A stretch of DNA of 5,459 bases from Sediminibacterium ginsengisoli (GTDB taxonomy: Bacteria; Bacteroidota; Bacteroidia; Chitinophagales; Chitinophagaceae): the NCBI GenBank assembly GCA_945860335.1, contig CAMAQW010000127.1:1-5459 (forward strand). Reading direction: 5' to 3'. The notes under the pieces are model-generated. The model searched no databases and was not told the DNA's origin. It saw only the letters and a list, made by a program, of their open reading frames with translations. Every line of letters starts with the position of its first letter. Within the stretch, counting starts at the first letter, position 1. Shown here piece by piece: positions 1-5,459 of the stretch. The translations under genes and the position numbers were made by a program.

Positions 1-43
1 GATAATGCACTTTTACAGTATCACCTTTTTTAACTTGTTGCAT
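1..43 (-). CDS. FKBP-type peptidyl-prolyl cis-trans isomerase, N-terminal fragment (cut by window edge)
   Basis: Reading leftwards from an ATG at 43-41, 14 codons are visible before the window ends: MQQVKKGDTVKVHY. The pattern of a short charged start followed by GDTVKVHY is the first beta strand of FKBP/SlyD-like prolyl isomerases, whose next residues are normally a TGKL/HGKL-type turn. Such enzymes catalyse cis-trans isomerisation of Xaa-Pro bonds and act as folding helpers. No signal peptide precedes the FKBP strand, so this copy is probably cytoplasmic. It is divergent from the NamZ gene, and a perfect -7 promoter element at 86-93 points at it with a leader of roughly 35 nt. There is no Shine-Dalgarno site, only an A/T-rich leader. 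With 14 residues the family call rests on one motif. The rest of the gene, including the active-site aromatics, is outside the window. Confidence 0.72.
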   Translation of the reverse strand, partial: MQQVKKGDTVKVHY

Positions 44-85
44 GTTATTTATTTGTAATTGAAAGATTTCGGCAGGGCCGAACGG

Positions 86-119
86 CAAAAGTACAAACCA
101 AAAACGAGGTTTTGGCAAG
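86..119 (-). promoter_or_regulatory. Bacteroidota-type promoter driving the FKBP gene (candidate)
   Basis: On the minus strand, 93-86 reads TACTTTTG, a perfect match to the Bacteroidota -7 consensus TAnnTTTG. A 3-of-4 match to the -33 TTTG element (CTTG, 119-116) lies 22 nt upstream, inside the usual 17-23 nt spacing. Transcription would begin near position 79, giving a leader of about 36 nt before the ATG at 43. This is a consensus match only; no transcript data are available. Confidence 0.45.
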
Positions 120-127
120 TATTTTTG
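120..127 (+). promoter_or_regulatory. -7 promoter element driving namZ (and probably fmt), candidate
   Basis: TATTTTTG at 120-127 fits the Bacteroidota -7 consensus TAnnTTTG perfectly. It lies 38 nt upstream of the namZ start codon, which would give a leader of about 30 nt. No TTTG is found at the expected -33 spacing (the stretch 93-102 has none). A TTTG at 111-114 is too close to serve. The element may therefore depend on the -7 alone or on an activator. This is inferred from consensus and position. Confidence 0.42.
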
Positions 128-165
128 AGTAACTTTCGGGCGTAAATGTCCTAAAAAACACCACC

Positions 166-1374
166 ATGCAAAAAATATACCTATTTATACTGTCTTGCGC
201 TCTGAGTATGAATGCTTTTAGCGAAGAAATTAAGCCTGGCGCTTATCAAACCAGCGAATACCTCCCAGCGTTAAAAGGTAAAAGAATTGGCTTATTTGCT
301 AACCATACCGCTACCATTGGAAACAAACATTTAGTAGATACCCTGTTGAGTTTAGGTATGAATATTACCAAAGCTTTTGGACCAGAGCATGGTTTTAGAG
401 GCACTGCCGATGCTGGTGAAAAAGTGGGCGATTATAAAGATGCTGCAACAGGTATCCCTGTAATTTCATTGTACGGTAAAAAAAGAAGACCAAGTGCCGA
501 CGATTTACAAGATGTTGACGTCATGCTATTTGATATCCAAGACGTGGGTACTCGTTTTTACACCTTCATATCATCGTTGGAGGAATTTATAAATTCGGCG
601 ATTGAAAATAATAAGCCACTTATTATTTTGGACCGACCCAACCCTAATGGTTTCTATGTAGACGGGCCAGTATTAGATACCGCTTACAAAAGCTTTGTAG
701 GCATGCAGCCTGTTCCTATGGTTTACGGAATGACAATGGGCGAATATGCTAAAATGCTCATTGGAGAAAAATGGGCTAAAGCTGCAGCGAGCGCTACTTC
801 ACTTCCAAACATTACGATCATTAAAAATAAAAACTACACCCATAAAAGCAAATACGTTTTACCCGTTAAGCCTTCTCCAAACCTAGGCACCATGTCGTCT
901 GTGTATTGGTATGGCAGTAACTGTTTGTTTGAGGGGACGGTTTTAAGTGAAGGCCGAGGCACAGATTTTCCGTTTGCTATTTTTGGACACCCTAGCTTAC
1001 CTAAAACCTTGTATACTTTTACGCCAACCAGTAGAGATGGCGCTAAAGAACCTAAATTAAAAGATCAGGTTTGTTATGGCTGGAATTTATCAGGCACAGA
1101 TAAAGATGTATTACAAAAAGTAGATGGTAAAATTCAATTGGGTTATTTAATTGAGGCTTACAAATTATTTCCAGAAAAAGAGAAGTTTTTTATTACACCA
1201 AAATCAGGCAAGCCCACAGATTATTTCTTTAATAAACTTGCAGGAAATGATGCGCTTCAAAAACAAATCATTGCAGGCACTTCAGAAAAAGAAATTAGAG
1301 CAAGTTGGGCAGAAGGTCTCCATGCTTTTAAGAAAATTCGAAAAAAATATTTACTCTACACAGATTTTGAATAA
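166..1374 (+). CDS. namZ: Exported exo-beta-N-acetylmuramidase NamZ family protein (DUF1343, GH171)
   Basis: The 402-residue product fits the NamZ/YbbC (DUF1343) family, whose Bacillus subtilis founder removes terminal MurNAc from peptidoglycan fragments during wall turnover and recycling. Visible family motifs, in order, are: GPEHGFRG (72-79), where Glu74 is the candidate catalytic acid by analogy with the family's conserved Glu; FDIQDVGTRFYTF (122-134); LDRPNPNG (155-162); GPVLD (167-171); PVPMVYGMTMGE (182-193); KPSPNL (235-240); and EGTVLSEGRGT (256-266). Length is normal for the family and no key motif is missing. Residues 1-20 look like a signal peptide (Lys3, hydrophobic 4-18, cleavage after AFS at 19), so it should act in the periplasm. 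Cys11 is too early and in a poor lipobox context for a convincing lipoprotein. The ATG at 166 is chosen because it starts the signal peptide and follows the promoter at a sensible distance. fmt follows after 11 bp, probably on the same transcript. No MurNAc kinase, etherase or transporter gene is in view. Confidence 0.88.
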   Translation: MQKIYLFILSCALSMNAFSEEIKPGAYQTSEYLPALKGKRIGLFANHTATIGNKHLVDTLLSLGMNITKAFGPEHGFRGTADAGEKVGDYKDAATGIPVISLYGKKRRPSADDLQDVDVMLFDIQDVGTRFYTFISSLEEFINSAIENNKPLIILDRPNPNGFYVDGPVLDTAYKSFVGMQPVPMVYGMTMGEYAKMLIGEKWAKAAASATSLPNITIIKNKNYTHKSKYVLPVKPSPNLGTMSSVYWYGSNCLFEGTVLSEGRGTDFPFAIFGHPSLPKTLYTFTPTSRDGAKEPKLKDQVCYGWNLSGTDKDVLQKVDGKIQLGYLIEAYKLFPEKEKFFITPKSGKPTDYFFNKLAGNDALQKQIIAGTSEKEIRASWAEGLHAFKKIRKKYLLYTDFE

Positions 1375-1385
1375 GGTATAGTGCT

Positions 1386-2336
1386 ATGAATCCAAAGGAT
1401 ACGCGTATTGTTTTTATGGGAACGCCGCCTTTTGCTGTTGCCTCATTAGACGCACTAGTAAAAGCGGGTTTTAGTATTGTATCGGTAGTTACGGCGCCGG
1501 ACAAGCCAGCTGGCCGTGGACTTCAATTACAACAAAGCGCAGTAAAAAAATATGCTGTAGAAAATAACTTACCGGTATTACAACCTACAAAACTAAAAGA
1601 CCCCGAATTTGTAGAGGCGTTAAAAAAAATAGATGCGCATCTATTTGTAGTAGTTGCTTTTCGAATGCTACCCGAAGTTGTTTGGGACATGCCACCCATG
1701 GGTACGATTAATGTTCATGGATCACTACTGCCATCATATAGAGGTGCAGCACCCATTAACTGGGCAGTCATCAATGGCGAAAAAGAAACAGGCGTTACCA
1801 CTTTTAAATTAAAAGCAGCCATTGATACAGGCAATATTTTACTACAAGACAAATTACCAATTAGTGAATCTGATACTGCTGGCACTATCCATGATAAAAT
1901 GATGGTGCTTGGCGCCAACCTTTTAGTAACGACATTAACTGGGCTTATTAATAATACCTTAGTTGAAAAAGACCAGGAAGCCATTATTAACGAGGACCCT
2001 TCCCTATTAAAACACGCGCCTAAAATTTTTACCGAAACCTGCACCATTGATTGGGCTCAGGACGCTACTAGTATATATAATTTAATTAGAGGTCTCTCCC
2101 CATTTCCTGGCGCACTTACCAAACTTGACGATAAAATTTTAAAGATTTTTGAATCTACCAAAGAGATATGCAGTCATGCAAACAAAATAGGATCTGTTAG
2201 TTCAGATGGTAAAACCTATTTAAAATTTGCCTGTACAGACGGCTACATTCATGTGCTTGACTTACAACTAGAAGGCAAAAAAAGAATGCAAGTAGCCGAT
2301 TTTTTAAGGGGCTATAAAATAAACGCAGGACATTAA
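1386..2336 (+). CDS. fmt: Methionyl-tRNA formyltransferase
   Basis: This 316-residue cytoplasmic enzyme transfers a formyl group from 10-formyltetrahydrofolate to Met-tRNA(fMet), making the initiator tRNA for bacterial translation. The N-terminal Rossmann-type domain begins RIVFMGTPPFAV (7-18). The signature stretch INVHGSLLPSYRGAAPINWA (108-127) contains the catalytic Asn109 and His111 and the folate-contacting SLLP loop. The third catalytic residue is Asp147, in AAIDTGN (144-150). The C-terminal tRNA-binding domain starts near 215 and shows the expected DWAQDATSIYNLIRGLSPFPGA (222-243) and the closing ADFLRGY (304-310). Length is standard and nothing is truncated. An AAGG overlapping the namZ stop lies about nine bases before the ATG and is a weak Shine-Dalgarno-like sequence. 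The gene sits 11 bp after namZ and so is probably co-transcribed. fmt is more often beside def or other translation genes; neither is seen here. Its stop is 2 bp from the stop of the convergent rhodanese-thioredoxin gene. Confidence 0.97.
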   Translation: MNPKDTRIVFMGTPPFAVASLDALVKAGFSIVSVVTAPDKPAGRGLQLQQSAVKKYAVENNLPVLQPTKLKDPEFVEALKKIDAHLFVVVAFRMLPEVVWDMPPMGTINVHGSLLPSYRGAAPINWAVINGEKETGVTTFKLKAAIDTGNILLQDKLPISESDTAGTIHDKMMVLGANLLVTTLTGLINNTLVEKDQEAIINEDPSLLKHAPKIFTETCTIDWAQDATSIYNLIRGLSPFPGALTKLDDKILKIFESTKEICSHANKIGSVSSDGKTYLKFACTDGYIHVLDLQLEGKKRMQVADFLRGYKINAGH

Positions 2337-2338
2337 AA

Positions 2339-3037
2339 TTACTGCGTAAGCGCTGATTTTAATTCTTCTAAAGTTGCAATTCCTTCTTTTTTCCAACTTA
2401 ATTTTCCGTTTTTATATACCATAAAAGTGGGCAGTACCGCCGCGCCTAACTCTTTCATTACGGTAACATCATTACCACCATCTACTTTTAAGAGCGTATA
2501 CTTGCCTTGCAGCGTTTTTGAAAGCTCGTCTAAAATAGGCTCCATTTTTTTACATGGCGGACACCAAGTAGCTCCAATATCTACAAGCACAATGCCACTA
2601 CTAGCAATCGTTGCATTAAATGCTGCAGTAGAAAGTTCTACTGCGCCTCCTTCTCTTACAACTGGCTTGCCTGCAGCGTTCCAAGCTGTTATGCCACCTT
2701 GTAAATTAACCACTTCTTTAAACCCCTGTTCTTTTAACCAAACAGCAGCCTGTCCACTTCTACCACCAGCTGCACAGTATACCAAGAGGGTTTTGTTTTT
2801 ATCTAAATATTTAACACGCTCTTCAAATTGCGCCTTATTGGTCCAGTCTGCTAACATTACATTTTTTAAATGACTGCCACTATATTCACCTGCCGTTCTT
2901 ACATCCAATACTTGAACACCGCCAGCGTTTATTTTTTGCTCAAATGTATTTGCATCTACATTTTGTGCATTAGAATTACAAGCTAAAAAAAACAATGCAG
3001 CAGTTAGCGTGCAAAAAATTCTATTTTTCATATGCAT
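2339..3037 (-). CDS. Exported rhodanese-thioredoxin fusion protein
   Basis: The 232-residue product joins two complete redox/sulfur domains behind an export signal. Residues 1-24 are a signal: basic start (MHMKNR), hydrophobic core to Leu18, then either a lipobox-like FLAC with Cys20 (outer-membrane or periplasmic lipoprotein) or signal peptidase I cleavage after SNA (24). A single rhodanese domain spans about 28-128, with LDVRTAGEY (44-52) and the active-site loop CAAGGRS (88-94), whose Cys88 would carry a persulfide. A thioredoxin domain spans about 133-232, with buried Asp153, the WCPPC redox site (158-162; Cys159, Cys162) and the cis-Pro at 203 (LPTF). All catalytic residues are present. 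The start is ATG at 3037, three bases after the stop of the upstream methyltransferase gene; ATG at 3031 (Met3) is an equally good alternative. It is probably the last gene of the pntB transcript. The likely role is thiol, disulfide or persulfide handling in the envelope. The substrate is unknown and the domain pairing does not fix a pathway. Confidence 0.88.
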   Translation of the reverse strand: MHMKNRIFCTLTAALFFLACNSNAQNVDANTFEQKINAGGVQVLDVRTAGEYSGSHLKNVMLADWTNKAQFEERVKYLDKNKTLLVYCAAGGRSGQAAVWLKEQGFKEVVNLQGGITAWNAAGKPVVREGGAVELSTAAFNATIASSGIVLVDIGATWCPPCKKMEPILDELSKTLQGKYTLLKVDGGNDVTVMKELGAAVLPTFMVYKNGKLSWKKEGIATLEELKSALTQ

Positions 3038-3040
3038 GAT

Positions 3041-4405
3041 TTATGCTTTTAAAATCCGCCATTCTTGTGGGTAATAATTATTGGTTCGATTGGGTAAAAT
3101 TTTTGCCCATCCTAACCCAAGTCCGTTGTAGCGCATTAAATTCCAACCTTTTTCGCCACTACAATTAAAGTCTGCTCTTCTAAGATACGAAAGCGCCTGT
3201 TCTTTGTCTAAATCAACCTTATTAAATATATCAAGGGGCAAATAACTTAGTGCGTATTCGTGGGCAGGTATAAAATCTTTTCCTTTTAATTCACCAACAG
3301 AAACGCCCGCCTTTTTAATGTACAACTGAGAAGCAAGCTGTAAAATACTTGATTCGAACACCGCAGGAATTGCTTTAATCATTCCAGATTGTAAAAAAGT
3401 GGCAATCGTATCGTTAGCAGGCAAAACCTCAGCTACTTGTTCCTGCATTTTTTTGGTTAATTTTTCGAGAACCGCCTCTTTAGATTTAAAACTTGTAAGT
3501 GCAGTCCCTACTTCTTTTTCTTTTTTAAAGGCCGCGATAAAAAAACCTTCCCCCCTAATTTGATCTGGATAAAAACGGTAGCCCGGTGCCTTAGAAATAG
3601 GTGCAATTGATTCTACGATACCTGGGTAATTATTTATATCAATAGCTTGAGGCGTTAAACCCATTTCGTTTACCAACCAGTCAGCAATATGTTCATCTTC
3701 GTTTGGATCATAAGAACAAGTTGCATAAATGAGTGTGCCGCCAAGCGCCAGCGCTGGTAATGCATCCGCTAAAATACGCTGTTGCCTTTGCGCACATAAT
3801 GCAACCAAATCTAAACTCCATCCTTCTATTGCGGAGGGATCTTTTCTAAAAAGTCCACTCCCACTGCACGGCGCATCTACTACCATTACATCAAAAAACT
3901 GAGGGAGTGATTGAAAATGCGAAGGGTCATTATTTGTAACCACCATATTATGCGCGCCCCATTTACTTGTATTTTCTACAAGTACCGCTGCGCGCTGCTT
4001 AATTACTTCGTTTGAAACAACGAGTCCATTTTCAAAATAACTGCTTAATAAAGTAGACTTACCACCAGGCGCAGCACACAAATCAAGCACTTTTAAACCA
4101 TCGCTATCTCCTACAACTTGTGTAAGCGCCTCCCATAAAAACATACTACTCGCATCTTGCACATAATAAGCACCGGCATGAAAATTAGGGTCTAGTGTAA
4201 AAGATGGACGCGCATTTAAATATTGTCCGTGCGGGCACCAAGGCACAGGGCTTGTGTGTTCAAATAAAATTTGATCCGGATTTTTATTTGGATTTACACG
4301 AATAGCCGTAACGGTCTCTCCGCTGGAATGCACTGCTTCAAAAGCAGCTTTATTAAAACCTACTACCCCTTCTAATGTTTGTAAAAATGGCGCAGGTAAA
4401 GACAA
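3041..4405 (-). CDS. rsmF: RsmF-like 16S rRNA (cytosine-C5) methyltransferase, NOL1/NOP2/Sun family
   Basis: The 454-residue protein is a SAM-dependent RNA m5C methyltransferase most like RsmF (YebU), which in E. coli modifies C1407 of 16S rRNA. An N-terminal RNA-binding part (1-100) includes AGAYYVQDASSM (77-88), typical of the family. Motif I is VLDLCAAPGGKS (106-117), which binds SAM. Motif IV is DAPCSGSGLFRKDP (177-190) with Cys180, the release cysteine. Motif VI is ATCSYDPNEDE (228-238) with Cys230, the nucleophile. The C-terminal 130 or so residues hold the PUA-like RsmF tail, with GKDFIPAHEYALSY (375-388), LRRADF (408-413) and GLGLGWAKILPNRTNNYYP (428-446). Both cysteines are present, so it should be active. 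The start is TTG at 4405: an in-frame TAG at 4429-4427 rules out anything earlier, and the next ATG (Met88) would remove family-conserved sequence. It begins one base after the pntB stop. The exact target (16S C1407 or another site) cannot be told from sequence; the family call is firm, the symbol less so. Confidence 0.9.
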   Translation of the reverse strand: MSLPAPFLQTLEGVVGFNKAAFEAVHSSGETVTAIRVNPNKNPDQILFEHTSPVPWCPHGQYLNARPSFTLDPNFHAGAYYVQDASSMFLWEALTQVVGDSDGLKVLDLCAAPGGKSTLLSSYFENGLVVSNEVIKQRAAVLVENTSKWGAHNMVVTNNDPSHFQSLPQFFDVMVVDAPCSGSGLFRKDPSAIEGWSLDLVALCAQRQQRILADALPALALGGTLIYATCSYDPNEDEHIADWLVNEMGLTPQAIDINNYPGIVESIAPISKAPGYRFYPDQIRGEGFFIAAFKKEKEVGTALTSFKSKEAVLEKLTKKMQEQVAEVLPANDTIATFLQSGMIKAIPAVFESSILQLASQLYIKKAGVSVGELKGKDFIPAHEYALSYLPLDIFNKVDLDKEQALSYLRRADFNCSGEKGWNLMRYNGLGLGWAKILPNRTNNYYPQEWRILKA

Positions 4406-4409
4406 ATTA
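4403..4409 (-). other. pntB stop / rsmF TTG start junction
   Basis: On the minus strand the pntB stop TAA (4409-4407), a single T, and the TTG start codon (4405-4403) follow each other directly. No Shine-Dalgarno sequence precedes the TTG; the leader is A/T-rich. The arrangement suggests that ribosomes finishing pntB re-initiate at the weak start, which would tie methyltransferase output to pntB translation. Confidence 0.6.
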
Positions 4410-5459
4410 TAAAGATTTAATTTCTGCTACTAATTTTTGTAGCGCAGCTTTTGCATCACCAAATAGCATAGAAGTTTTTGGCTGGAAGAATAATTCATTT
4501 TCAATACCAGCATAACCAGGCTTCATACTTCTTTTGTTAACGATCACTGTTTTAGCCTGCTCTACTTCTAAAATTGGCATACCATAAATTGGAGAAGCTG
4601 GATCTGTTTTAGCAGCTGGATTAACTACGTCGTTGGCACCTAAAATAAGGACCACGTCTGTAGATTTGAATTCGTCGTTGGCTTCTTCCATTTCAATGAG
4701 CTTATCATAACTAACATCTGCTTCTGCTAACAAAACGTTCATATGACCTGGCATACGACCTGCCACTGGATGAATGGCGTATTTTACATCAACACCCTTT
4801 TCTTCTAATAATTTTTCTAGTTCGTGACAAACGTGTTGCGCTTGTGCAACCGCTAAACCATAACCAGGAACAATAATAACTTTGTTGGCATAACTCATAC
4901 ACACAGCTGCGTCAGAAATAGATATTTCTTTGTAAGCGCCTTGAGAACCAGCTGAAGCAGATCCACCACCAGCAGCAGTGCCGCCAAATGAACCAATTAA
5001 CACATTGGTTAGGCTTCTATTCATGGCCTTACACATAAGCACCGTTAATAAAGTACCAGCCGCACCTACTAAGATACCGCCTGTTAACATAACGCTGTTG
5101 TCGTATAAGAATCCACCGCAAGCTGCAGCAACACCCGTAAATGAGTTTAATAATGAAATTACAACTGGCATATCGGCGCCACCAATAGGAAGTACAAATA
5201 GTACACCATAAATAAGTGCCGCCACTAAAATGCCGTAAAACAATACATAGTTACTGCTATCAATGGCTACTACTAAATAACCTGCAACGGCAAGTGTAGC
5301 AAAAAATAATACAAGGTTAAATACCTGTTGTCCTTTAAAAGAAAAATCTTTGATTTTACCATTGAGCTTACCCCATGCAATAATACTACCTGCAAAAGAT
5401 ACCGCACCAATAATAAGTCCTAAAAATATAGTAAGCAAAGTGCCCTGTGTAGGAGCAGC
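4407..5459 (-). CDS. pntB: NAD(P) transhydrogenase subunit beta, C-terminal part (5' end outside window)
   Basis: The frame is open to the right edge, so this is a partial gene: 350 residues are visible of about 460, and roughly 110-120 N-terminal residues are missing. PntB is the inner-membrane subunit that couples proton flow to hydride transfer from NADH to NADP+, making NADPH. Counting from the edge, residues 8-145 contain about five to six membrane helices of domain II. These include IGGADMPVVISLLNSFTG (92-109), whose Asn105 appears to match the proton-channel Asn222 of E. coli PntB. A Gly/Ser-rich linker follows (about 157-174). Then comes the NADP-binding domain III, with GYGLAVAQAQ (199-208), HPVAGRMPGHMN (230-241), GANDVVNPAA (274-283), KRSM (309-312) and GYAG (315-318). 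A TTG at 5438 can be read as a start but lies inside a membrane helix region and is not the true one. pntA would be expected upstream, outside the window. rsmF and the rhodanese-thioredoxin gene follow with almost no spacing. Confidence 0.96.
   Translation of the reverse strand, partial: AAPTQGTLLTIFLGLIIGAVSFAGSIIAWGKLNGKIKDFSFKGQQVFNLVLFFATLAVAGYLVVAIDSSNYVLFYGILVAALIYGVLFVLPIGGADMPVVISLLNSFTGVAAACGGFLYDNSVMLTGGILVGAAGTLLTVLMCKAMNRSLTNVLIGSFGGTAAGGGSASAGSQGAYKEISISDAAVCMSYANKVIIVPGYGLAVAQAQHVCHELEKLLEEKGVDVKYAIHPVAGRMPGHMNVLLAEADVSYDKLIEMEEANDEFKSTDVVLILGANDVVNPAAKTDPASPIYGMPILEVEQAKTVIVNKRSMKPGYAGIENELFFQPKTSMLFGDAKAALQKLVAEIKSL

Larger units (their letters stand above)
86..127. repeat. 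42-bp imperfect palindrome spanning the divergent promoter
   Basis: The sequence is symmetric about the point between 106 and 107, with 15 of 21 base pairs matching. The best inner arm pair is CCAAAA (98-103) with TTTTGG (110-115). The outer arms are the two opposed -7 elements (86-93 and 120-127), which match at seven of eight positions. The symmetry could be an operator for a dimeric regulator, or simply two back-to-back promoters made from the same consensus. Mismatches fall at 91, 95-97, 104 and 106 and their partners. Confidence 0.5.

Noticed and set aside
196..198. Cys11 of the NamZ protein as a lipoprotein cysteine
   Set aside because: The signal would be only ten residues long and Leu at -2 is a poor lipobox; cleavage after AFS at residue 19 is more plausible.
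1151..1381. 76-codon plus-strand open frame overlapping the end of namZ
   Set aside because: It lies out of frame inside the well-supported namZ gene and has a Lys/Gln-rich composition typical of shifted A-rich sequence, with no recognisable domain.
1715..2047. 110-codon minus-strand open frame inside fmt
   Set aside because: It is antisense to the catalytic core of fmt, has no recognisable domain, and its openness is explained by the codon pattern of the real gene.
2427..2873. 148-codon plus-strand open frame opposite the rhodanese-thioredoxin gene
   Set aside because: Its Pro/Ser/Thr/Ala-rich translation is the mirror of the conserved rhodanese and thioredoxin motifs on the other strand; no domain or promoter supports it.
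4892..4990. Gly/Ser/Ala-rich stretch in PntB as a possible insertion or low-complexity repeat
   Set aside because: It falls at the usual linker between the membrane domain and the NADP-binding domain, where PntB proteins are variable and flexible.
4978..5211. 77-codon plus-strand open frame opposite pntB
   Set aside because: It is antisense to conserved membrane helices of PntB and shows no independent coding evidence.
5436..5438. TTG at 5438 as the start of a short 343-residue PntB
   Set aside because: The frame stays open to the window edge and reads on as PntB sequence; the family needs about 110-120 more N-terminal residues, so the gene begins outside the window.
1..5459. tRNA, rRNA, CRISPR, insertion sequence, att site or defence module
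   Set aside because: Nearly every base is accounted for by housekeeping genes, and the only gap over 100 bp is the divergent promoter region; no repeat arrays, transposase motifs or RNA gene signatures were seen by eye.

Overview
The window looks like ordinary chromosomal DNA from a member of the Bacteroidota. Three things support this. The DNA is AT-rich, and start codons lack clear Shine-Dalgarno sites and are preceded by A/T-rich leaders. Perfect matches to the Bacteroidota -7 promoter element (TAnnTTTG) lie in the only real intergenic space. The protein versions also resemble Bacteroidota types (a NamZ/DUF1343 protein, an RsmF-like enzyme with a PUA-like tail, and an FKBP beginning MQQVKKGDTVKVHY). 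A Chitinophagaceae- or Sphingobacteriia-like host is a guess from the feel of the proteins; no search was run.

Layout: positions 1-43 hold the first 14 codons of a minus-strand FKBP-type peptidyl-prolyl isomerase that runs off the left edge. Positions 44-165 are a divergent intergenic region with two back-to-back -7 elements placed symmetrically around an imperfect palindrome. Reading right from there are an exported NamZ-family exo-N-acetylmuramidase (166-1374) and, 11 bp later, methionyl-tRNA formyltransferase fmt (1386-2336). Two bases after the fmt stop, a minus-strand cluster ends. In transcription order from the right edge that cluster is pntB (5' end outside the window), an RsmF-like m5C RNA methyltransferase, and an exported rhodanese-thioredoxin fusion protein. 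The gaps between these three genes are 1 and 3 bp, so they very probably form one transcript.

Functional picture: the plus-strand pair joins cell-wall turnover (NamZ) with translation initiation (Fmt). The minus-strand cluster joins NADPH supply by the proton-translocating transhydrogenase, RNA modification, and envelope thiol/persulfide chemistry. These look like housekeeping operons of mixed function and not a dedicated system. I found no mobile element, CRISPR array, RNA gene, phage gene or defence module, and no evidence of an undescribed system. The points most worth a second look are the symmetric bidirectional promoter, the forced TTG start of the methyltransferase at the pntB stop codon, and the rhodanese-thioredoxin fusion.
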